Below are positions 24,475 to 31,306 of a stretch of 38,129 nucleotides of DNA, piece by piece; position 1 is the stretch's first letter, and every line of letters begins with the position of its first letter. Location of the stretch: the NCBI GenBank assembly GCA_050485685.1, contig JBJHBW010000027.1:1-38129 (forward strand), given 5' to 3'. Source of the stretch: JBJHBP01 sp050485685 (GTDB lineage Bacteria > Pseudomonadota > Gammaproteobacteria > Steroidobacterales > Rariloculaceae). Position numbers and translations under genes: made by a program. The notes under the pieces were generated by a model. It searched no databases, had not been told where the DNA came from, and saw nothing but the letters and a program-made list of their open reading frames with translations.

Positions 24475-25608
24475 TTATGGCACAGCACCACCGGAATCGG
24501 TGGACAAGGCCACGGCACGGGCGGCGAACTGCCCGAACCGCCCCTGTCCTATGGCTTCCCGCATGTCCCGCATCAGCGACTGGTAGAAGTGCAGATTGTG
24601 CAACGTCGCCAGGCGCGGCCCCAGAATCTCGCTGCACTGGTGCAGGTGCCTGAGATAGGAGCGGCTGTAGTGGGCGCAGGTATAGCAGCTGCAGGCAGGA
24701 TCCGGGGGCGATGTGTCGGTACGAAAACGGCTGTTGCGGATATTGATCCTGCCTTCGCTGGTGAACAACTGGCCGTTCCGTGCATGGCGGGTCGGGATCA
24801 CGCAGTCGAACATATCCATGCCGCGAGCCACCGCCTTGACCAGATCGGCCGGTGTGCCCACCCCCATCAGATAGCGGGGCGCGGCAGCCGGCAGATGCGG
24901 TGCAACGTGGTCGAGCACCATCAACCGTTCATCTTCGGGCTCTCCCACGGCAAGGCCGCCCACCGCGTATCCCTCAAAACCCGTGTCCATCAGCCCGGCG
25001 AGGGATTCAAGGCGCAGGTCGGGATACACCCCGCCCTGTACGATGCCGAACAGCGCCGCGTCGCCGGTCCCGCCGGCTTTCAAATCATCGAAACGCGAGC
25101 GACTGCGCTTCGCCCAGCGCAGCGACAGCTGCATGGACCGCGCCGCCTCCTCGCGCGTCGCCGGATAGGCGGTGCATTCATCGAAAATCATGACGATATC
25201 GGCATCCAGGTCGTGCTGCACCTCGATGGACAGTTCCGGTGTCAGCAGCAGCGGAGAACCATCCACCGGCGACTGGAAGCGCGCACCCTCCTCGCTGAGC
25301 TTGCGCAGACGGGTCAGACTGAACACCTGAAAGCCGCCGGAATCGGTCAGTATCGGGCCGTCCCAGTGCATGAACCGGTGCAGACCCTTGTGGGCGCGGA
25401 TCACGTCCATGCCAGGCCGCAGCATCAGATGAAAGGTGTTGCCGAGCACGATCTGGGCACCCACGGCGCGCAGATCCTCGGCCGTCATCGCCTTCACCGA
25501 CCCGTAAGTGCCCACCGGCATGAAAGCCGGCGTGTCGACGACGCCACGTGCGAACTCAAGCCTGCCGCGGCGTGCCTGTCCGTCGGTCGCCAGCAACTCA
25601 AAACGCAT
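24475..25608 (-). CDS. tgt: Queuine tRNA-ribosyltransferase
   Basis: Tgt exchanges G34 for preQ1 in tRNAs with GUN anticodons during queuosine synthesis. The 377-residue TIM barrel shows TDSGGFQVFSL (general-base Asp), YLMGVGTPADLV, FDCVIPTRHARNGQLFT (nucleophile Asp), and the zinc site CSCYTCAHYSRSYLRHLH with three cysteines and a histidine. It starts two bases after queA, so the two queuosine genes are coupled. Confidence 0.98.
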   Translation of the reverse strand: MRFELLATDGQARRGRLEFARGVVDTPAFMPVGTYGSVKAMTAEDLRAVGAQIVLGNTFHLMLRPGMDVIRAHKGLHRFMHWDGPILTDSGGFQVFSLTRLRKLSEEGARFQSPVDGSPLLLTPELSIEVQHDLDADIVMIFDECTAYPATREEAARSMQLSLRWAKRSRSRFDDLKAGGTGDAALFGIVQGGVYPDLRLESLAGLMDTGFEGYAVGGLAVGEPEDERLMVLDHVAPHLPAAAPRYLMGVGTPADLVKAVARGMDMFDCVIPTRHARNGQLFTSEGRINIRNSRFRTDTSPPDPACSCYTCAHYSRSYLRHLHQCSEILGPRLATLHNLHFYQSLMRDMREAIGQGRFGQFAARAVALSTDSGGAVP

Positions 25609-25610
25609 CG

Positions 25611-26651
25611 TCAGTCCGCCTCCGTATTACGTCTTTCGGGCAGCACGAACATCGCATCTCCGTAACTGAAGAATCGGTAGCGCTCGCGCACCGCATGCCG
25701 GTAAGCCGCGAGCGTGTGCTCGCGCCCGGCAAAGGCGGCGACCAGCATCAGCAGCGAGGATTCCGGCAGGTGAAAATTGGTGACCATGGCATCGACGACA
25801 CGAAACCGGAATCCCGGACGGATGAATAGCGAAGTCTCGCCGTGCAGCGGCCTCAGCACGCCCGACAATGCGGCACTTTCCAGTGCCCGCACCACCGTCG
25901 TTCCAACGGCGATGATGCGCCCGCCACGGTTGCGCGCCGCGGCGATGGCTTCACACAGTGCCGCCGGCACCTGGACGCGTTCCTCGTGCAGGCGGCCGGA
26001 TTCCAGCACCTGGGGTTTCAGCGGCGCGAAAGTGCCGGCGCCCACGTGCAGCGTGACGAATCCGCGCGCGACACCACGGGCATCGAGCGCATCCAGCAGC
26101 GTCTGGTCGAAGTGCAGCCCGGCGGTCGGCGCTGCCACGGCTCCGGGTTCGCGCGCGAAGACGGTCTGATATCGCTCGCGGTCGCTGTGGTCGGGCGTGC
26201 GGTCTATGTAAGGCGGCAACGGCACCTGTCCGTGGGACTCAAAAAACTCGATCGGATCGCAATCCAGCAACAACCGGAAGAACCGCTGTTCGCGTCCGGT
26301 CACCTGGGCCGTGGCACCCCCGGGCAGTTCCAGTTGCGTACCCGGCGCAGGGGCACGACGTGCCCCGACCTGCGCCAGAATCTCCCGCTCCCCGGTGACG
26401 CGCTCCAGCAGCACTTCCACCCTTCCGCCGGTGGTCTTGCGGCCGATCACTCTTGCCGGCAACACGCGGGTATCGTTGAAAACCAGCAGGTCGCCCCGCT
26501 GCAGGAGTCCGATCAGATCGGCGAAGCTGCGGTCGGTCACGTGACCGGTGGCACCGTCCAGCGTCAGCAGTCGACTGGCGGACCGCTGTGTCAGCGGCGC
26601 CTGTGCGATCAGTTCGGGAGGCAGTTCAAAGTAAAAATCGGCGGGGCGCAT
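25611..26651 (-). CDS. queA: S-adenosylmethionine:tRNA ribosyltransferase-isomerase
   Basis: QueA transfers the ribosyl group of SAM to preQ1 in tRNA to form epoxyqueuosine. The 346-residue protein begins MRPADFYFELPPELIAQAP and has LLVFNDTRVLPARVIG, LPPYI, PTAGLHFD, and a C-terminal MVTNFHLPESSLLMLVAAFAG, all family hallmarks. It is 29 bases downstream of the PDZ gene and heads the queA–tgt–yajC–secD–secF series, which is also clustered in E. coli. Confidence 0.98.
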   Translation of the reverse strand: MRPADFYFELPPELIAQAPLTQRSASRLLTLDGATGHVTDRSFADLIGLLQRGDLLVFNDTRVLPARVIGRKTTGGRVEVLLERVTGEREILAQVGARRAPAPGTQLELPGGATAQVTGREQRFFRLLLDCDPIEFFESHGQVPLPPYIDRTPDHSDRERYQTVFAREPGAVAAPTAGLHFDQTLLDALDARGVARGFVTLHVGAGTFAPLKPQVLESGRLHEERVQVPAALCEAIAAARNRGGRIIAVGTTVVRALESAALSGVLRPLHGETSLFIRPGFRFRVVDAMVTNFHLPESSLLMLVAAFAGREHTLAAYRHAVRERYRFFSYGDAMFVLPERRNTEAD

Positions 26652-26680
26652 GCGGGCAACATTGTAACGCCCGGCATCCG

Positions 26681-27637
26681 TCAGCGGCGCCGCATTTCCG
26701 GTAGCTGCACTTCCAGTGTCTGCGTGAGGTTGTGGCGCATGATGCCCAGGCGCAGCGTTTCGCCCGGCGCGAACGTCGCCAGTATGCGCATTGCATGCTC
26801 CGGTGACGTCGGAACGCGACCGCCAATATCCAGAATCACGTCGCCGTCACGCAGATCCAGCTCGTTTCCGGCCGGCGCGCGCACGACCAGAAGGCCCTCC
26901 GCGGTGCCGAAATACTCGCCCAGCGCCGGCGTCAGCGACACCAGTTCCAGATTTCGCCAACGGCCTGGCATGCCCGGCATCAGGCCGCCACCGGGACCGC
27001 CGCCCATCCGCTGACCGCCCCGTTCCAGCAGCGACTGGAACTCTTCCAGTACCGGTCGGCCCTGCCCCGGGCCGCCCCACGCAGCACCTGCTCCGGTCGC
27101 ACGTGCAGTGACATCCAGCCGCTGTTCCGCGCCGTCTCGCAACACCGTCAACGTCACGACCTGGCCCGGCTCCACATCAGCCATCAGCGCCAGCAGGTGA
27201 CCGACGGCGCCGCTGCCATCCTGATCGGCGAGCAGGTGCTCATCGAGTGCGGTGATACGATCACCGACACGCACGCCGGCGGCCGCGGCCGGCCATCCCG
27301 GAGTGACGGCCACCACGTTGACTCCGCGATCGGCTTCGTCGATGGCGATGCCCAGCGCCGTTCCCGGCGCGTTCGCCATCCAGCGGGATCGCACCTCTGC
27401 CCACGGCAGCGTCATCTGCGAAGACAGCCGCACGACCTCCTGCGCCGCCTCGGCCAGCCTTTCCCTGGCCTGGGCGAGTTCGTGTGCAGCACTGTCGCCG
27501 GCATCCGCACCCTCCTGCGCCAGTGCGTTACCCGCCGCGCCGAGCAGGATGTACAAAAGCCCTGCCAGCAGCGCGGGCCTGAGGGCCGATACCAGAGCTG
27601 TGCTTGTCATGGTCAGATCCATCCTTGTCATAGTCAC
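26681..27637 (-). CDS. Periplasmic protein with two PDZ domains
   Basis: A 318-residue precursor with a signal peptide (hydrophobic core LLAGLLYILLGAAG, cleavage likely after NALA at 40), a short helical stretch (51–75), and two PDZ domains: about 88–180 (GTALGIAI, GVNVVAVTPGWPAAAAGVRVGDRITAL split across it) and about 228–312 (EGLLVVRAPAGNELDLRDGD, then GETLRLGIMR). A Gly/Met/Pro-rich linker joins them. There is no HtrA protease domain and no catalytic triad, so it binds peptides rather than cutting them. Alternative ATGs exist at residues 3, 6 and 10; the one at 10 gives a more usual signal peptide and has AAGGA upstream. It lies 59 bases after the anti-sigma-like gene, suggesting one ECF operon. 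Confidence 0.82.
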   Translation of the reverse strand: MTMTRMDLTMTSTALVSALRPALLAGLLYILLGAAGNALAQEGADAGDSAAHELAQARERLAEAAQEVVRLSSQMTLPWAEVRSRWMANAPGTALGIAIDEADRGVNVVAVTPGWPAAAAGVRVGDRITALDEHLLADQDGSGAVGHLLALMADVEPGQVVTLTVLRDGAEQRLDVTARATGAGAAWGGPGQGRPVLEEFQSLLERGGQRMGGGPGGGLMPGMPGRWRNLELVSLTPALGEYFGTAEGLLVVRAPAGNELDLRDGDVILDIGGRVPTSPEHAMRILATFAPGETLRLGIMRHNLTQTLEVQLPEMRRR

Positions 27638-27696
27638 TTTGTCACTTTCACTTTCCGGGGCGGCTGCTCACCACGCCTGAAAAATTCGCATCAGAA

Positions 27697-28389
27697 TCAG
27701 GGGTCCTGCGCCTGCGCATATCGCAGGTGCAACAATGCATTCATCATTTCCACGCGCTGACTCCAGAGCAGGAGGCGCTGCTCCGGCGGCACCCCGTAGG
27801 CCGTGGCCAGCAGGATTTCCTGATCCAGCCACGCGACCCGGTCTTCAAGGCCGGCGATCAGGCTGGCAGTGGATGCACTCATGGTGCTGCGCTGACCGGG
27901 CAGCTGGCTCATCAGCCTGTCCAGGTGCTCCGATTGCGCCACCGCCGACGCGTAGGTCACCGGGACCACGGGGCGATCGGCAGTGTTCGGTACGCCGGAA
28001 CCCGTCGTAGAGAAATAGTCAGCAGCGAATGAAACGGAGGTCTCGGGCGCATCCGGCACTGCCGGTATGGGCCCCGGCGCACCCGCCAGCCACAGCGCCG
28101 CAACTGCCACGCCGGCCGCGATCGCCCCGCCGGCAGACCAGCGCCACAAGGCCGTCGGGCGGTGCGACCGTGCAGCGTTGTCGTCCATGTCATCCAGTCG
28201 CGCCTGCAGGGCTTCCCATGCTCCCGCAGGCGGCTTCGGATCAGGCAGCGCGCGCAGTGCGTCCCGCATGCAATGCAGGGCTTCAAGCTCGCGCAGTGCC
28301 TCCCGGTCCTGGAGCAATTGCGCGCGCTGCTGCGCGTCCATGGGTTCGTGATCGCGCAGACTCAAAAGATCTTCAGTACGCCGGTGCAT
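27697..28389 (-). CDS. Probable anti-sigma factor, single-pass membrane protein
   Basis: The 230-residue protein has a cytoplasmic, helix-rich and charged N-terminal part (1–80), one membrane segment (about 84–103, WSAGGAIAAGVAVAALWLAG), and a periplasmic C-terminal part with a helix of SQMP-type repeats (residues 155–225). The build is that of a membrane anti-sigma factor. The HxxxCxxC zinc motif of the ZAS class is not present: only H39–C40 occur. The start overlaps the sigma gene 3' end by 17 bases and has AGGA eight bases upstream. The identification rests on topology and position, since the sequence does not match a family I recognise. Confidence 0.72.
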   Translation of the reverse strand: MHRRTEDLLSLRDHEPMDAQQRAQLLQDREALRELEALHCMRDALRALPDPKPPAGAWEALQARLDDMDDNAARSHRPTALWRWSAGGAIAAGVAVAALWLAGAPGPIPAVPDAPETSVSFAADYFSTTGSGVPNTADRPVVPVTYASAVAQSEHLDRLMSQLPGQRSTMSASTASLIAGLEDRVAWLDQEILLATAYGVPPEQRLLLWSQRVEMMNALLHLRYAQAQDP

Positions 28390-28990
28390 GGCTCACTTCC
28401 TGTACATCCTCTGACTGTTTCATCCCGGCCGTGGCGTCGTCGACCGCGCTGGCGGCCGGTGACAGCAGCGCCCGCAGTCGTTCGTGGGCGCGCGCCAGCT
28501 GTGACTTGGAAAAGCTGGCGGTGTGACCAAGCAGGTCGCCGATCTCGCGGTGTGTAAAACCTTCCACGTCGTGAAGCCAGACGACCACCCGGGCCTTTTC
28601 CGGCAGCGCCGCCAATGCGCGCTCCAGATCAATCGCATGATCCGCCGTCAGTGCCGGCAACGGCGCAGCCAGCAGCGATTCTTCGGGTTCGTCAGCGCTG
28701 CGCTTCGATTCCCAGGCGCTGCGCAGCATCATCAGGCAGCGGTTCACGGCGATGCTGCGCACCCAGAAACCAAAACCGGCTTCGCCACGCCAGGTCGAGA
28801 TCTTGCCGAACACGTCCATGAACGTTTCCTGCAGGGCATCTTCGGCAGCCGCGACAGACACCAGCAGTCGCCTGGCAATGGCATACACCATGGGCGAGAA
28901 CTGTCGGTACAGCACGGCGCAGGCTTCCCGCTCGCCTCGACGTGCGCGCGCAAGCACCTGCGGATCGGCTTCGGGCATGCTTCGACTCAT
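28373..28990 (-). CDS. ECF-type sigma-70 family RNA polymerase sigma factor
   Basis: The 205-residue protein has a sigma region 2 (about 24–92; LYRQFSPMVYAIARRLL, AEDALQETFMDVFGKISTWRGE, FWVRSIAVNRCLMMLR) and a region 4 (about 122–176; LERALAALPEKARVVVWLHDVEGFTHREIGDLLG in pieces). The spacing and lack of regions 1 and 3 are those of the extracytoplasmic-function group. It is followed by an anti-sigma-like gene and a periplasmic PDZ gene, so it probably responds to an envelope signal. It is not RpoE: the following genes are not rseA/rseB. A C-terminal tail of about 25 residues is polar and unassigned. Confidence 0.92.
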   Translation of the reverse strand: MSRSMPEADPQVLARARRGEREACAVLYRQFSPMVYAIARRLLVSVAAAEDALQETFMDVFGKISTWRGEAGFGFWVRSIAVNRCLMMLRSAWESKRSADEPEESLLAAPLPALTADHAIDLERALAALPEKARVVVWLHDVEGFTHREIGDLLGHTASFSKSQLARAHERLRALLSPAASAVDDATAGMKQSEDVQEVSHAPAY

Positions 28991-29106
28991 TGCAGAGTTA
29001 GATGCGCAAACGCCGGAAAAGGTCGCAACAACTGCCCACAGTGGCTTGTATACTGTGCGCGCTGCGGTGGCGGGTTCACGACGACCGCGATGTCAGCGGC
29101 ATCACG
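28991..29106. other. Intergenic region between the sigma gene and tRNA-Leu
   Basis: The 116 bases must hold the sigma-operon promoter (minus) and the tRNA promoter (plus). For the minus strand I see only a loose GTGAAC that could be an ECF -35, without a matching -10. The plus-strand -10 is listed separately. Confidence 0.4.
29049..29054 (+). promoter_or_regulatory. -10 box of the tRNA-Leu promoter
   Basis: TATACT followed by a GC-rich stretch (GTGCGCGCTGCGG), as is usual at stable RNA promoters under stringent control. A transcript would have a leader of about 45 bases before the tRNA. The -35 is poor (GCAACA at 18 bases). Confidence 0.5.
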
Positions 29107-29193
29107 GCCGGGATGGCGGAACTGGTAGACGCGCCGGACTCAAAATCCGGTTCTGGCAACAGAGTGCGAGTTCGATTCTCGCTCCCGGCACCA
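29107..29193 (+). tRNA. tRNA-Leu (anticodon CAA)
   Basis: The acceptor strands GCCGGGA (29107–29113) and TCCCGGC (29183–29189) pair perfectly, followed by A and an encoded CCA. The anticodon arm is CCGGA, loop CTCAAAA, TCCGG, which gives anticodon CAA reading UUG. A long variable arm with TCTG–CAGA pairing marks a class II tRNA, and the T arm is GCGAG TTCGATT CTCGC. No attachment-site repeat or integrase lies next to it. Confidence 0.97.
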
Positions 29194-29200
29194 ACAACCC

Positions 29201-29219
29201 GGCGCGCAATCAGCGCGCC
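29201..29219. terminator. Hairpin between tRNA-Leu and dsbC
   Basis: GGCGCGC, loop AATCA, GCGCGCC: a perfect seven-pair GC stem eight bases after the tRNA CCA. No T run follows on either strand. The dsbC stop codon (29212–29210) sits in the loop. It may halt or mark the ends of both convergent transcripts. Confidence 0.5.
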
Positions 29220-29959
29220 GCGTCGCCTGACGCGAACATCTCCTCCAGCGTCGACGGCGGCAGATAGCCCCCGATCAGCTCACCGGACTCGGTGTAGATG
29301 GCAGGCGTGCCGCGCAGGCCTACGCGTATGCCAAGACTGAAGTGATCGTCCACTGGTGTGGCATCGCAGGAAGCGTCAGGAAGCCGCACACCCAGCTTGG
29401 CCTGAGTCAGTGCCTGGTGACGGTCAGCCGCGCACCAGACGTTGTCGGCCTTGGCCCAGCTGTCGGTATTCGGCCCGCCACGAGGGTAGAAAAGGTAGCG
29501 GACCTCTATGCCCAATGCGGTGACCTTGTCGATGTCACGATGAAACTGGCGGCAGTAACCGCAGTCGACATCGGTGAACACGTAAAGGGATGCGCGCACC
29601 TCGCCATCCGGCGGACCGAACACGATCATCGTGTCGACATCGACCGCGGCAAGCATGTCCATGCGCGTTTGTGATCGCGTGCGCTCGGTCAGATTCACGC
29701 CCTGACTGAGGTCGTAAACCTCACCCTGCAGAAGATGGCGACCATCCTTGCTGATGTACGCAATCTCGGCGCCGACGACGATCTGATAGAAGCCATCCAG
29801 CGGCGACTCGAGTATGTCTTCCGGTTCCACGCCGGGCAGCTGTGCTGCCAGCGCATCCGGAGTCAGCGGTCCATCGGCGAACAACACTGCCGGTGCGGCC
29901 AGCCACAGGACAGCCGCCAACAACCCGGCAGAACCGTAACGCAGTTTCGAGTAACGCAC
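29210..29959 (-). CDS. dsbC: Thiol:disulfide interchange protein DsbC
   Basis: DsbC is the periplasmic disulfide isomerase that corrects wrong disulfides, kept reduced by DsbD. The 249-residue precursor has a signal peptide (to about 28), an N-terminal dimerisation domain (to about 90), and a thioredoxin-fold domain with the active site CGYC at 133–136 and the cis-proline P219 in RGTPAIY. A second cysteine pair (C176, C198) matches the structural disulfide of DsbC. The start is GTG at 29959, with GGGAG seven bases upstream. It follows xerD, as in E. coli, but recJ is not next to it. A TAGAAT at 29995–29990 (minus strand) may give it its own promoter. Confidence 0.95.
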   Translation of the reverse strand: MRYSKLRYGSAGLLAAVLWLAAPAVLFADGPLTPDALAAQLPGVEPEDILESPLDGFYQIVVGAEIAYISKDGRHLLQGEVYDLSQGVNLTERTRSQTRMDMLAAVDVDTMIVFGPPDGEVRASLYVFTDVDCGYCRQFHRDIDKVTALGIEVRYLFYPRGGPNTDSWAKADNVWCAADRHQALTQAKLGVRLPDASCDATPVDDHFSLGIRVGLRGTPAIYTESGELIGGYLPPSTLEEMFASGDAAR

Positions 29960-30011
29960 TGACCGACTCCCGCAGGATATGCTGCGGTAATTCTATCAGA
30001 TGCGGGGCCCG

Positions 30012-30042
30012 CCACCGCAGGCCTGAGGACAGGATGCGGTGG
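30012..30042 (-). terminator. Hairpin after xerD
   Basis: CCACCGC at 30012–30018 and GCGGTGG at 30036–30042 form a perfect seven-pair stem with a 17-base loop, six bases past the xerD stop. There is no T run, so it may be an RNA-stabilising or weak termination structure. Confidence 0.35.
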
Positions 30043-30047
30043 GGCGG

Positions 30048-30995
30048 TCAGCCGCGCGGATGGTGGCGGCTGTGCAGATCCTTCATGCGTTCGCGGGCCA
30101 CGTGCGTGTAAATCTGCGTCGTCGACACATCGCTGTGTCCCAGCAGCAGTTGGACGACGCGAAGATCGGCGCCGTTGTTCAGCAGGTGCGTGGCAAATGC
30201 ATGGCGCACGGTATGCGGGGAGAGTTTCTTGCGGATGCCGGCCTTCTTGCCGTAACGCTTGATGATGTGCCAGAACGCCTGGCGCGTCATGCGGTCACCG
30301 CGCCGGGTCGGGAACAGATACTCGGTCTGGCGTTCCAGCAGAATCTCACCGCGTGGCCCTTCAATGAAGTCGCTGAGCCAGCCCTGCGCCTCGTCGCCGA
30401 GCGGAATCAACCGTTCACGGTCACCCTTGCCGATGATGCGCAGCACGCCCTGATTGAGATTGACCTGCGTGAGCTTGAGGTTGATCAACTCCGACACACG
30501 CACGCCGGTGGCATACAGCACCTCCAGCATGGCCCGGTCCCTGTGCCCCAGCGGCTCGGCCACATTCGGCGCCCGCAGCAGGGCTTCGACTTCTTCCTCG
30601 GTCAGTGATTGCGGCAGCGCCCGCCCTATCTTCGGCATTGCAATCTGCGCGGTGGGATCGTCCGCAATGGCGCCCTCACGCAGCAGATAGCGATAGAAAC
30701 GACGGAAACTGGACAGCTGACGCGCCGTGGAGCGCGGTTTTGCACCACCGTCCACGCGCCAGGCGATGTAATCGAGAATATCGGCGCGGCTTGCCTCGAC
30801 CAGATCCACGCGACGTTCAGCGAGACGCTGGTTCAGCGCCAGCAGATCTGCCCGATAGGCACCCAGCGTGTTCTCGGACAAGCCCCTCTCCATCCAGATG
30901 GTATCCAGAAAACGGTCTATCGCCGACTTCGGGTCGCCGGAGACCGGTGCTGACGAGCGGGTTGCCGTATGCTTTTGCAAGAAACTGTGAACCAT
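30048..30995 (-). CDS. xerD: Site-specific tyrosine recombinase XerD
   Basis: XerD with XerC resolves chromosome dimers at dif under FtsK control. The 315-residue protein has the N-terminal core-binding domain (about 22–110) and the catalytic domain with all active residues: R166 (GVRVSEL), K190 (GKGDRERLIPL), H261 and R264 (HTVRHAFATHLL), H287 (LLGHSDVSTTQIYTH) and nucleophile Y296. The ATG at 30995 was chosen because upstream codons of the open frame are not XerD-like; it gives a tail of about 20 residues before the conserved region. The xerD–dsbC pairing identifies it as the housekeeping recombinase and not a phage integrase. Confidence 0.95.
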   Translation of the reverse strand: MVHSFLQKHTATRSSAPVSGDPKSAIDRFLDTIWMERGLSENTLGAYRADLLALNQRLAERRVDLVEASRADILDYIAWRVDGGAKPRSTARQLSSFRRFYRYLLREGAIADDPTAQIAMPKIGRALPQSLTEEEVEALLRAPNVAEPLGHRDRAMLEVLYATGVRVSELINLKLTQVNLNQGVLRIIGKGDRERLIPLGDEAQGWLSDFIEGPRGEILLERQTEYLFPTRRGDRMTRQAFWHIIKRYGKKAGIRKKLSPHTVRHAFATHLLNNGADLRVVQLLLGHSDVSTTQIYTHVARERMKDLHSRHHPRG

Positions 30996-31028
30996 TCTCA
31001 AGTGACATTCGTTGTCGCTGTTGGCGGC

Positions 31029-31047
31029 ATGGACACCCTGTGTCCAT
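31029..31047. repeat. Inverted repeat upstream of xerD
   Basis: ATGGACACCCTGTGTCCAT is two perfect eight-base arms around a three-base centre, 34 bases upstream of the xerD start. It has the size of a repressor operator, or could form a short hairpin in a transcript. The protein that would bind it is not known. Confidence 0.55.
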
Positions 31048-31102
31048 CCGCGGACCACCCTGCTGCGCATTACACGCAGGCGATGGATGGGTCGATTTCC
31101 TC

Positions 31103-31108
31103 TATAAT
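31103..31108 (+). promoter_or_regulatory. Perfect -10 TATAAT toward the acyltransferase
   Basis: A consensus TATAAT with no recognisable -35 at 16–18 bases. A transcript would begin near 31115 and carry about 190 bases of leader before the GTG start of the acyltransferase, including the hairpin at 31125–31157 and the palindrome at 31193–31206. Confidence 0.5.
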
Positions 31109-31124
31109 TCCGCGCCTTGCGCCT

Positions 31125-31157
31125 CACCCCTCGCACCATCACAGTGCGTGACGGGTG
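31125..31157 (+). repeat. Two-part hairpin in the acyltransferase leader
   Basis: CACCC (31125–31129) pairs with GGGTG (31153–31157), and CGCAC (31132–31136) with GTGCG (31144–31148), leaving a seven-base loop and a small internal loop. There is no T run. It could be a leader structure. Confidence 0.4.
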
Positions 31158-31192
31158 CGATTCGAGTATGGGTCAGCACTGCCGGGCGCTGC

Positions 31193-31206
31193 GTGACCCG
31201 GGTCAC
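31193..31206. repeat. Perfect 14-base palindrome
   Basis: GTGACCCGGGTCAC reads the same on both strands and lies about 100 bases upstream of the acyltransferase start. It could be an operator for a dimeric repressor. No regulator gene is adjacent. Confidence 0.5.
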
Positions 31207-31306
31207 AAAAGGTCCCGGGCGTTTACATAAAGAGAATTCAGTCACAAAAACGGCCAGCAGTCCGGGCCATTCGTTCACCGTAACCGCATGCCCTTTTGAC
31301 ATAACC

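Larger units (their letters stand above)
30996..31306. other. 311-base divergent intergenic region, xerD to acyltransferase
   Basis: The longest gap in the window. It holds a 19-base inverted repeat, a perfect TATAAT, a two-part hairpin and a perfect 14-base palindrome, all listed separately. The part after 31215 is AT-richer than its surroundings. A 20-codon frame at 31168–31230 has no ribosome site and is not called. Confidence 0.6.

Noticed and set aside
24589..25665. Open plus-strand frame of 358 codons opposite tgt
   Set aside because: Antisense to the conserved tgt gene, no domain seen, His/Gln/Arg-rich composition typical of shadow frames.
27590..27660. Short repeats of GTCAT and GTCACTTT at the 5' end of the PDZ gene
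   Set aside because: The units are five to eight bases, irregular and partly in coding sequence; no function can be supported.
29107..29193. tRNA-Leu as an integration site with xerD as integrase
   Set aside because: The recombinase is the housekeeping XerD paired with dsbC, there is no repeat of the tRNA end, and neighbouring genes are core genes.
31168..31230. Twenty-codon frame in the acyltransferase leader
   Set aside because: No ribosome-binding site, rich in Arg, overlaps the palindrome; no support as a leader peptide.
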